DNA of 12,636 bases from JBCFBK01 sp050173895 (GTDB taxonomy: Bacteria; Bacteroidota; Bacteroidia; Bacteroidales; Prolixibacteraceae): NCBI GenBank assembly GCA_050173895.1, contig JBFXKJ010000099.1, forward strand, positions 1-12,636. The letters run 5' to 3'. The notes beneath the pieces are model-generated. The model searched no databases, had not been told where the DNA came from, and was given only the letters and a program-made list of their open reading frames with translations. The translations under genes and the position numbers were made by a program. Within the stretch, counting starts at the first letter, position 1; every line of letters starts with the position of its first letter. This document shows, piece by piece, positions 1 through 6,800 of this stretch.

Positions 1-1143
1 TTTTTTTATACCATTCCTCCTGACGAAGATTTGCTGAGCGTGAATGCCGAATACAAAAACGCACAGGGGAAGACCTTTTATATTACCTCGTCGTTCTACG
101 TGGATTCACTCGATGTCATTGGGTTGGGCAGCACCGACCCGAAGGTGATCAGCCTGTATGCAGTAGACCGGGCCGGTAACAGATCTGAAATTGTCACCCA
201 GGAAATCACACCGCTGGAACCCTCGATTACCCGGGTTGCCAATTCCCTGACAGTGAAACCGGGATTCAGTTCTTTTTTGGTCGATTGGGTGAATGAACTG
301 GAACAGGTTATCAATGTCTATATTTCATTCAAATACACCCAAGATGGAGAGCAGCAGGACCATGTCTCCGTATTTTCGTCTAATGTGCTGAAGGAACGGA
401 AATTCATTGAGGATTTATACCTGGGGCCGGATGAGCCCATCGAAGTGAGCGTCCGCGTGGAGGATCAGTATGGAAATACCACTGAAGACAAACCATTCGG
501 ACAGATCCATCTTTTGGAAGATATGGAACTGGATAAGTCTGCATGGACCATTCCCAATGCCAACGACTCGACCGTGACCGTTCAGGGGAGGGTGGTCAAT
601 ACCGGTGTGCCGGCCATGTTCGGCGATAACCTCGAAGGACGTATGAGCAAGCTGATTGACGGGATCATTGACCGCGGCGATAACCTGAACTTCTTCCATA
701 CCGGATCGCGCGGGCGGACCGGCTTCTCGCGCGACGGGAACGTGCCCTGGAACATCATCATCGACCTGGGCGACTACTATCAGCTTAGCCGGGTGATCAC
801 CGTTCAGCGGCATACCGGCGGACTGGCCAACATTGACCGGGGGCACTATTACCGGGCGGAGAACTGCGGCGAGTTCAGGCTGTACGTTTTCAACGAGCAG
901 ACCGAAAAATGGGACACGATCTCGACCCAGCGCACCCCCATCCCGCAGGGGGTGAGCGACCTGGAAATTGTAAAACTGGGTGAAGCCGGTGATATGGCTT
1001 ATTTCTATCCCGACGATCCTCAGTACACCATCCCCACACGCTGGTTCAGGTATGAGGGGCTGCACTGTTTCGACGACAATTATTCGTCGACCCGCGCCAA
1101 CTGTATGTCGGAGTTAACGCTTTACGGAAAAAAGGCCCAGTAG
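1..1143 (+). CDS. DUF4959/DUF5126/DUF5000-type surface lipoprotein, C-terminal part (5' end outside window)
   Basis: The frame is open from the first base of the window (380 codons visible), so the true start and lipoprotein signal lie to the left. A TTG at 31 is an internal Leu codon, not a start. Visible residues 1-72 look like the end of a fibronectin-III-like DUF4959 module (ending SLYAVDRAGNRSEIVTQEIT). Residues about 73-172 fit DUF5126, and about 174-378 fit the galactose-binding-like DUF5000 module, with KLIDGIID, WNIIIDLGDYYQLSRV, EFRLYVF and a closing MSELTLYGKK as in F5/8 type C domains. Proteins of this architecture usually follow SusC/SusD genes in polysaccharide-utilisation loci and are thought to bind glycan at the outer surface; binding here is inferred. 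The next lipoprotein gene starts 21 nt downstream and is probably in the same operon. The family call rests on remembered motifs, not a profile search. Confidence 0.85.
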   Translation, partial: FFYTIPPDEDLLSVNAEYKNAQGKTFYITSSFYVDSLDVIGLGSTDPKVISLYAVDRAGNRSEIVTQEITPLEPSITRVANSLTVKPGFSSFLVDWVNELEQVINVYISFKYTQDGEQQDHVSVFSSNVLKERKFIEDLYLGPDEPIEVSVRVEDQYGNTTEDKPFGQIHLLEDMELDKSAWTIPNANDSTVTVQGRVVNTGVPAMFGDNLEGRMSKLIDGIIDRGDNLNFFHTGSRGRTGFSRDGNVPWNIIIDLGDYYQLSRVITVQRHTGGLANIDRGHYYRAENCGEFRLYVFNEQTEKWDTISTQRTPIPQGVSDLEIVKLGEAGDMAYFYPDDPQYTIPTRWFRYEGLHCFDDNYSSTRANCMSELTLYGKKAQ

Positions 1144-1164
1144 TAATCCTTAAAACATGAAATT

Positions 1165-2964
1165 GTGAAACATTTCGTATTTTTCTTCCTTGCTGTTGCG
1201 GCGCTGTATCTGGTGTCGTGCGACGGGCAATATGATAACATCGAGAAGTATGCGGGTGAAACGATTTATCCCGCGGGCTTTGACACGATCTTTGGCCATA
1301 TTGGCTATGAACGGGTTGAACTGGACCTGATGAAGGTGGGGCGGCTACCGGCCAGTCAGCTTAAGCTGGGGAAAGCCTCCAAAACCGTGGTTGAATATGA
1401 CGGCGAAAAGCATTCTATCGATTCGGTCTGCTCCTGGGTCAATATCACCGGGCTTACCGAAGCGAGGCTCTACCGCTTCCGGGTGTACACCGAAGACGAG
1501 TTCGGGAACGCTTCCGTGGCCAAAGAGATCGCCCTGATCCCCTTCACTCAACTGGACCGCGACCTGGTAGGTATCGCTTCGCCGAAGATGGCCGTTTCGC
1601 CCTCCGCCCTGGTGGTGGAATGGCCCAACGGGCTGAGCTCGGTGGTGATGGAATACCACAGCCTGCGCTATAACTATACCGACAAGAATGGAGCTGAGCA
1701 AAGCGGCAGCGTGACCACACCGCGCTTTTATTGCGGCAACCTGGCTGCCGGGCAGCAGTTGACAATCAACGTCGATTACAAAGTCATTCCCATTCAAAGC
1801 GACGGATCGAAAATCCTCGACACGGTGATCGTATCCAAGCCGATCACGGTCAATATTCCGACGCCCAACACCCCCTTCTCTCCGTCGGAGATCGCCATTT
1901 TGCAGGCCAACGGCATCACCACCTTCACTGCCGCTGCGATTCAGGATGTCACGAGCCTGACGTACCCGCTTCACACGACCACTTTCCAGGATCTATTTTA
2001 CTTTCCGGCTTTAAGTTCGCTCGATTTAACCGGACAGGGATTGCAGAATGTGTTGCCGACGTTGACTTACGACCGCAACGGTATGCGCACCCAGTGCGGA
2101 GGCGGAGCCTGGCAGCCCTTTATGCTGCGGGTGGAGAAACCCACCGACATCAAAATATCCAGCATTGCCTCGTTGACCGACCTGCTTGAGTCCGGCCAGC
2201 TGAAACACATCCGCTACATTCCGCACTCGATGGCTTTGGACAATATTCTGGCGCCCTATGTGGAGAGTGGCGTGGTTGAACTGGTGCAGGACAGTGACCC
2301 GCTCTATCCTGATATGGCGTTTATCCCGCCGCAGTTCTTCGTGAACGGCAAGGTGGTCGACAATAACTGGGAAATGTATCCGTATTATTCGGGCGACTTT
2401 CTGCCACGAAGCGGGCTCACCGACATCGGAAAGTTCGATCCGCACAACGAGGTGGTGAACGGCGAGCCGGTCGATCTGCACCTGGAGCAGCTCATTCAAA
2501 GCGACGGGAGCAACATTTACAAATGTGTGATCCGCATGCGGAGTGCCTCGCTGGCCATGTGCCTGCCGAAGGAGTACCGCTACGATAACCAGCGGTACAA
2601 AACACTCCGCTTTAAGATGTTCTGCGGCAGTTCGGCGACCATGATGAGCGGCAGCAACAATGTGTTCCTGCAACCCTGGATCAGGCCCATGAACTACATG
2701 TGGAACTTCGGGAACAACAGCATCTACGGGCAGCAGAACTGGGATGTGTCGCAAAGCCAGTCGAACTGGATCCAGATCAGCCAGATCCGGAATGAGTGGC
2801 GGGAATATGCCATCAACATGACGCCGAACGACGGAGGCGATAATTCCAATCGCCGTAACCGGGTGATCGTGTTCAATATCGGGCATGAACCGAAGTCCTT
2901 TACCTATAATGCAAACCAGCAGGTCGTCCTCTATCTGGCCGACATCCGTTTCACCAAAAACTGA
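1165..2964 (+). CDS. DUF4998 domain-containing lipoprotein with long C-terminal region
   Basis: A 599-residue lipoprotein. The signal peptide spans residues 1-18 with lipobox LVSC, so Cys19 is lipidated and followed by DGQYDN. Residues about 20-125 match the start of DUF4998 (YDNIEKYAGETIYPAGFD, then VNITGLTEARLYRFRVYTEDEFGN), and about 133-232 form a second beta-sandwich-like repeat. Residues 237-380 contain a leucine-rich-looking stretch (LFYFPALSSLDLTG) and conserved-looking text (LAPYVESGVVELV). Residues about 390-599 look like a beta-rich, aromatic-rich module ending LADIRFTKN, possibly carbohydrate-binding. No catalytic motif is visible. The start is GTG: the frame has a stop at 1144-1146, and no ATG lies between that stop and the signal peptide. 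An ATG at 1157 is out of frame and ends after three codons, overlapping the GTG. It is probably a glycan-binding accessory of the upstream SUS-like operon and the last gene before a strong terminator. Its function is not known. Confidence 0.85.
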   Translation: MKHFVFFFLAVAALYLVSCDGQYDNIEKYAGETIYPAGFDTIFGHIGYERVELDLMKVGRLPASQLKLGKASKTVVEYDGEKHSIDSVCSWVNITGLTEARLYRFRVYTEDEFGNASVAKEIALIPFTQLDRDLVGIASPKMAVSPSALVVEWPNGLSSVVMEYHSLRYNYTDKNGAEQSGSVTTPRFYCGNLAAGQQLTINVDYKVIPIQSDGSKILDTVIVSKPITVNIPTPNTPFSPSEIAILQANGITTFTAAAIQDVTSLTYPLHTTTFQDLFYFPALSSLDLTGQGLQNVLPTLTYDRNGMRTQCGGGAWQPFMLRVEKPTDIKISSIASLTDLLESGQLKHIRYIPHSMALDNILAPYVESGVVELVQDSDPLYPDMAFIPPQFFVNGKVVDNNWEMYPYYSGDFLPRSGLTDIGKFDPHNEVVNGEPVDLHLEQLIQSDGSNIYKCVIRMRSASLAMCLPKEYRYDNQRYKTLRFKMFCGSSATMMSGSNNVFLQPWIRPMNYMWNFGNNSIYGQQNWDVSQSQSNWIQISQIRNEWREYAINMTPNDGGDNSNRRNRVIVFNIGHEPKSFTYNANQQVVLYLADIRFTKN

Positions 2965-2994
2965 CCATTTCCAATTAAACCAATAGTCAAGACT

Positions 2995-3029
2995 GAAGGC
3001 GGGGTCAAGTGATCCCGCCTTCGCTTTTT
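2995..3029 (+). terminator. Rho-independent terminator of the + strand lipoprotein operon
   Basis: The arms 2995-3006 (GAAGGCGGGGTC) and 3011-3022 (GATCCCGCCTTC) form a 12-bp stem with one G-U pair and a 4-nt loop (AAGT). GC and then five T follow at 3025-3029. It sits 31 nt after the stop codon of the DUF4998 gene. The T-run lies only on the + strand side, so it should act on + strand transcripts. Confidence 0.9.
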
Positions 3030-3116
3030 GGGGATCGAACGATCGGGGGATGGGGCAATTTGGGGCAAGCATGAGGGAGCAGAGAGGCAGCGCCTGTACT
3101 AAGCGATTTACTCGGG

Positions 3117-3377
3117 ATGAAAAGTATGCGGGGCCATGCAATGGCCTCTATTGAAGAAGCGTTGGAAATGACCGTTCCAGGCAGGACTGACAACCCGGAA
3201 CGGAATAGCTCGCTAAAGGAGATTTTTCCGGGACGTGCACTTTCCAAAGTTGGCGGCTATCAGGGCCTGGGACGAAAGGTTATGGAGGAGTATGCCGCCG
3301 ATTTGCGGGGGCATTATTATCGTCACGCATACGGTGTGTTGAATGAAGGCCTGAAACTCAACTATCCGGATAAGTAA
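3117..3377 (+). CDS. Hypothetical 86-residue protein between convergent operons
   Basis: I do not recognise this protein. The frame begins ATG at 3117, with further in-frame ATGs at 3126 and 3141, and ends TAA at 3375. The product is soluble and mixed-charge with no signal peptide or membrane segment; its C-terminal half is rich in Tyr, Gly and charged residues (VGGYQGLGRKVMEEYAADL, then HYYRHAYGVLNEGLKLNYP). Codon use looks coding-like. No Shine-Dalgarno sequence or TAnnTTTG promoter is visible, and the terminator at 2995-3029 lies between it and the preceding operon. It ends 22 nt before a bidirectional terminator, as expected if it is transcribed. It could be a genuine small orphan gene, the C-terminal scrap of a larger gene, or a chance frame. 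An opposite-strand frame at 3005-3247 is less convincing. Confidence 0.35.
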   Translation: MKSMRGHAMASIEEALEMTVPGRTDNPERNSSLKEIFPGRALSKVGGYQGLGRKVMEEYAADLRGHYYRHAYGVLNEGLKLNYPDK

Positions 3378-3399
3378 ACGGTAAGGATGGTGGGTTCAT

Positions 3400-3440
3400 A
3401 AAAAAAGCAGGAGGAATACGAAATTTCCCCTGCTTTTTTT
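3400..3440. terminator. Bidirectional intrinsic terminator between convergent operons
   Basis: A run of A (3400-3406) followed by GCAGG, a bulged A, then GGAA (3407-3416) pairs with TTCC CCTGC and a run of T (3425-3440). Loop nucleotides are 3417-3424. The A-run and T-run make a U-tract on both strands, so the hairpin can end the frame at 3117-3377 on the + strand and the BACON lipoprotein operon on the - strand, whose stop codon is 14 nt away. Confidence 0.88.
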
Positions 3441-3454
3441 TATTCGGCAACTGA

Positions 3455-4966
3455 TTAATTGGCCCTTACAAGTTTAATATTATCAATGAACCAGCGTTTG
3501 TACACACTGGCACCGGTCGTCGCTTTGGTATCTCCCCAGCCATCAGACTTGATCCTGATACGGGTTCCCGCTTTGATGTTGCTGCCGTCGATAATTGTTT
3601 CGGCAGAAAACCATTTCGTTTGATCAACTGCATCCACGAGATTGTGCTCGAAGGTTGCAATGTCAACTTCGTTCGATCCGTCAACGAGATAAACAATGAC
3701 TTTCACCGGATCGAACTTGCCTGTGCCACCGACCATTGGTCCCCAATCGAAGGTCAGTTTTACCCCCGTGCCTGCAGGGAGATCGGCGATCGCTGGAAGC
3801 GTGAGGCCTGCCTGATAGTCTGTCTTGCCAAACTTCAGGTAGTTCTGCTGTAAATAAATAGCTGCACCTGGAATTTCTTCAAGACCGTATCCGCGATTTG
3901 TGAGCGCATCCCGTGCACTTACACCCTCGTACATCGCAGAAGAAATGGTAGGAGCTTTGGCCGATGAATTGCTGGTTTCGATGGTCTTCCCGGCGCCACT
4001 TGCAACCGACCAGGGATCTAACCACTCAAAGTCCTCAGCAAAATAGATGATTTCCACAATACCACGGTCTTCAATGGCCGTCGCGTTTAGCTTCACAACA
4101 GGAGCGGCCACACCTGCAAAATAACCCGTAACTTTTACTTTATGGCCATTTAACGGAGCCATGCCGAGGCTTTCGGGCGCATCTGTCACTGCAACAGAAT
4201 AAGTAGCGCCTTCAACCGTTACGTTATTGCCGGTCAATATGCCGCTCACCGTAATATACGTTCTCGAAGCGGAGGTGTAGGTATCCACCTGACCGGTAAT
4301 ATCGGTCGCGTCGGGGTAGGTGACCGTAGCGCCCGCAGCATCAACGTTCGCTTCGTCGTATGCCACGTAAGGAAGCGAATGCGTATCGGAAAGCTTTGTC
4401 CCTTTTACCGAAACCTCGTTGCCAACGCTGACAGGAGAGGAGCCTTGCATAAAGATACTTACAGTTCCGTCGCTGACAATGAATCCTTTTGTTGTGACAG
4501 CCGTTACGGTGACTCGCGGCACAATAACGACCGTTTCGTTTGCGAGCGCTGCCAATTCAGCAAGCGTATATTCCTGGCAGTCGCGATATTTGTCGCCGTT
4601 CTGAGAAATGATCACTTCGGCCCGGCTGGCCAGTGTGCCGCCTTTGAATACAACGGCAGCGTTACGGGGATTGTCGACAGCGCCGCCGCGCATATTTTCC
4701 GTCACCGAAATTGTCACGTCCATCGTTCCTGTGCCGGAATCGGGCGTGACTGTAACCCATTCGGGAACTTCCGTAACCCAGTCAGCATCGGCATAGACGG
4801 TGATCATTTTTTCCGATGCTCCGGTCGCTTCGAAATTCAGCGTACCCGTGCTTGCCAACACAGCCCTTGACAGTGTGCTCTCTTCATCGCTGCAGCCCGT
4901 TATGAGGCCCGCAGACACCAGCAGGAGAGAGGCTATTATATAATTTATTCGTTTCATATGTTCCAT
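3455..4966 (-). CDS. BACON domain lipoprotein with OB-fold-like (DUF5689-like) and C-terminal jelly-roll regions
   Basis: A 503-residue lipoprotein in the position where SUS operons often encode a surface glycan-binding protein, just after SusD. The signal peptide ends at lipobox ITGC (Cys25), and the following SDEES resembles the Bacteroidota lipoprotein export signal, so surface exposure is likely. Residues about 36-123 are a BACON domain (ATGTLNFEATGASEK, ADWVTEVPEWVTVTPDSGTG, VIISQNG). Residues about 130-300 look like two OB-fold-like units resembling DUF5689 (GFIVSDGTVSIFMQ, then VGNEVSVKGT; second unit NGHKVKVTGYF). Residues about 305-503 look like a jelly-roll, opening YFAEDFEWLDPW and closing RWFIDNIKLV. 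No enzyme motif is seen. It starts 13 nt after the SusD stop; Met1 (4966) or Met4 (4957) could be the start, and both give a good signal peptide. It is the last gene before the shared terminator. Ligand unknown; the BACON call is firm, the OB and jelly-roll calls are by eye. Confidence 0.85.
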   Translation of the reverse strand: MEHMKRINYIIASLLLVSAGLITGCSDEESTLSRAVLASTGTLNFEATGASEKMITVYADADWVTEVPEWVTVTPDSGTGTMDVTISVTENMRGGAVDNPRNAAVVFKGGTLASRAEVIISQNGDKYRDCQEYTLAELAALANETVVIVPRVTVTAVTTKGFIVSDGTVSIFMQGSSPVSVGNEVSVKGTKLSDTHSLPYVAYDEANVDAAGATVTYPDATDITGQVDTYTSASRTYITVSGILTGNNVTVEGATYSVAVTDAPESLGMAPLNGHKVKVTGYFAGVAAPVVKLNATAIEDRGIVEIIYFAEDFEWLDPWSVASGAGKTIETSNSSAKAPTISSAMYEGVSARDALTNRGYGLEEIPGAAIYLQQNYLKFGKTDYQAGLTLPAIADLPAGTGVKLTFDWGPMVGGTGKFDPVKVIVYLVDGSNEVDIATFEHNLVDAVDQTKWFSAETIIDGSNIKAGTRIRIKSDGWGDTKATTGASVYKRWFIDNIKLVRAN

Positions 4967-4979
4967 TTTTATTTTTCAG

Positions 4980-6788
4980 TTAAAAAGAGAGGCCGTCGTT
5001 CCAACCCGGGTTCTGCGTGAGGTTGTGGTTGAGTGAGCGCTCGTTAATGGGAATCGGGTAGAGGTAATCGCGCCCTTCGTTGAAAGGCGTGCGTTCTATA
5101 TTTTTATGATAGTAGATATATCCTTTATTCCCTTCGGAAAGAATGAGTTCGGTTCCGATCTCATAAGCTACTCCGGAAGTGACGGTCGGTTTGGGTGTTC
5201 CTTTCGCATAGAGCGTCGCATCAGCCTTTCCGTCACCGGTCAGGTCGTATGCTCCGGGACCAGGGAAATACATGCCGTAAGTGGACTGGTCGATGCAGTA
5301 ACCGGCTTTCCAACGTACCAGGTCGTCGAAACGGAATCCTTCCTGGTTCAGTTCAATGGCCCGTTCACGGCGGATTTCAAGGATGACTCCCTTGTTTGTG
5401 CCGCTAACGTTCGAATAACCTGTTTCTGCATCAGAAAGGTATCGGTCGGGACTGGCGTTGGCAGCGGCCATATCGAGGTTCGGCATCCCTGCGCGCTCGC
5501 GGATCAGTTTGATCGTTTTGTCAATGTCAGCTTGCGTCAGGGTGCCAAGTTCGGCTTTTGCTTCGGCATAATTCAGGAGAACTTCTGCATAGCGGTAGAC
5601 CGGAAGGTCGCAGGTAGAACGTTCGTTCCGGTCGACATTCCCGCCGGAGGCCCTTGGGTCCTGTACAAACTTGATGGGCTGATAGCCCGTGACGCTTGTC
5701 GAAAGATCGGGCGCCAGGACTGTTGTCTGGCCGATACGGGTATAGCCTGGCGTACGGATGCTCTGGGCCAGACGAGGATCACGGTCGTTCATTTCGTCGA
5801 TGAACGACATCTCCTGCCAACCCGATTGATTGGTGAATGCCGTGCCGTCTTTTTTCAGGTAAGTATTCACCATTTTGCGGGTCAGTCCCGGCCGTCCCTG
5901 GGTTGGCACCAGCGTATGGGCAGTGGCGTTGTGGTAAATGCTGAGCCCGTAGTCGAATTTGATCGCGAGAATATACTCGTCCGGATTGGCATCCTCTTCT
6001 GCAAAAAGCGTCAGGTAGTCGTTTTCCGGATGATTGGTGCTGTACAGGTGATATTCACCGTCATTCATCAGGCTCTCTGCGGCCGCTGCGGACTGCTCAA
6101 GATAATACTTGTAATCGTGCCCCTCAAGTTCGATTTGATGGTATTTCCGATAGGTGCCTTCATATAGGCAAAACTGGGCTTTCAGCGCCATGGCTGCATA
6201 TTTATTGACCCGAAAAGGACTGCTTGTTTCCTTTTTCTTGTCAGGAAGATTCGCGATAGCAAAGTCTATATCCTTTATCATCTGGGTCATGATCAGTTCG
6301 CGCGAATCGCGCGCTTTGTAGAGTTCTTCATCGGCCGAGCCCAGCTCAACTTCGTACCACGGCACATCGCCGAATCGTTTTACCTTCTCGAAATAAAAGA
6401 AAGCACGGAAGAAGCGTGTCAGTGCCGTATATTTAAGAACAGCATCCTCATCCTTGCATTGACCGGCATAGGCGATCAATGTGTTCATCCTGCGCAGGTC
6501 GGTCCACGACCATCCGCCGCCCGATGCCGGGACGGTGCGTTTGGTGCCTCCCAGCATTTCGTCCGACAGGTTTTGGCAGACATACAGGTCGCTCTGCAAA
6601 TCGTAGGGCGATTTGTCAAGCAGGTTATTATAGAAAGGGTTGCTGAAAAGCTGAAGATCTGTTTCGGTCTGGAAATAATCCGCCTGTGAAATCTGGCTCA
6701 ACGGCTTCAGGTCAAGAAGATCATCGCAGGCCGAAAGCCCCATGAGCAACGTCATGGCCGGTATCATAAAATATTTCATCTTAATCAT
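4980..6788 (-). CDS. RagB/SusD family nutrient-uptake outer membrane lipoprotein
   Basis: A 602-residue SusD-type protein, a typical length. SusD proteins are lipidated on the cell surface and act as a hinged lid over the SusC barrel, capturing the substrate. The signal peptide has lipobox LSAC (Cys21), followed by DDLLDLKPLSQIS, a classic SusD N-terminus. The SusD-like N-terminal domain shows helical-repeat text (LTRFFRAFFYFEKVKRFGDV, residues 123-142). The C-terminal RagB/SusD domain shows RYAEVLLNYAEAKAELG (399-415), EIRRERAIELNQEGFRFDDL (471-490), and the ending YLYPIPINERSLNHNLTQNP followed by GW. An insert at about 500-570 includes an Asp/Gly-rich stretch (YDLTGDGKADATLY) that resembles a Ca-binding loop; this is speculative. 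The gene lies 12 nt after the SusC gene and 13 nt before the BACON lipoprotein gene. The substrate cannot be read from the sequence. Confidence 0.97.
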   Translation of the reverse strand: MIKMKYFMIPAMTLLMGLSACDDLLDLKPLSQISQADYFQTETDLQLFSNPFYNNLLDKSPYDLQSDLYVCQNLSDEMLGGTKRTVPASGGGWSWTDLRRMNTLIAYAGQCKDEDAVLKYTALTRFFRAFFYFEKVKRFGDVPWYEVELGSADEELYKARDSRELIMTQMIKDIDFAIANLPDKKKETSSPFRVNKYAAMALKAQFCLYEGTYRKYHQIELEGHDYKYYLEQSAAAAESLMNDGEYHLYSTNHPENDYLTLFAEEDANPDEYILAIKFDYGLSIYHNATAHTLVPTQGRPGLTRKMVNTYLKKDGTAFTNQSGWQEMSFIDEMNDRDPRLAQSIRTPGYTRIGQTTVLAPDLSTSVTGYQPIKFVQDPRASGGNVDRNERSTCDLPVYRYAEVLLNYAEAKAELGTLTQADIDKTIKLIRERAGMPNLDMAAANASPDRYLSDAETGYSNVSGTNKGVILEIRRERAIELNQEGFRFDDLVRWKAGYCIDQSTYGMYFPGPGAYDLTGDGKADATLYAKGTPKPTVTSGVAYEIGTELILSEGNKGYIYYHKNIERTPFNEGRDYLYPIPINERSLNHNLTQNPGWNDGLSF

Positions 6789-6800
6789 AGCTTTATCGTG

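Noticed and set aside
415..1065. - strand frame of 216 codons opposite the DUF5000 gene
   Set aside because: It is antisense to the recognised domain region, with no start context and no recognisable motif.
3033..3044. Small inverted repeat GATCGAACGATC after the first terminator
   Set aside because: Five-bp arms with a 2-nt spacer are too short to form a stable hairpin or to mark a site without further support.
2026..3141. Long - strand frame of 371 codons opposite the DUF4998 gene
   Set aside because: It lies antisense to a well-supported lipoprotein gene, its product is a His/Val/Arg-rich composition typical of a mirrored frame, and it runs through the + strand terminator.
5106..6167. 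+ strand frame of 353 codons opposite the SusD gene
   Set aside because: It is antisense to an unmistakable SusD gene. The product shows no domain and has the Phe/Val/Cys bias of a shadow frame.
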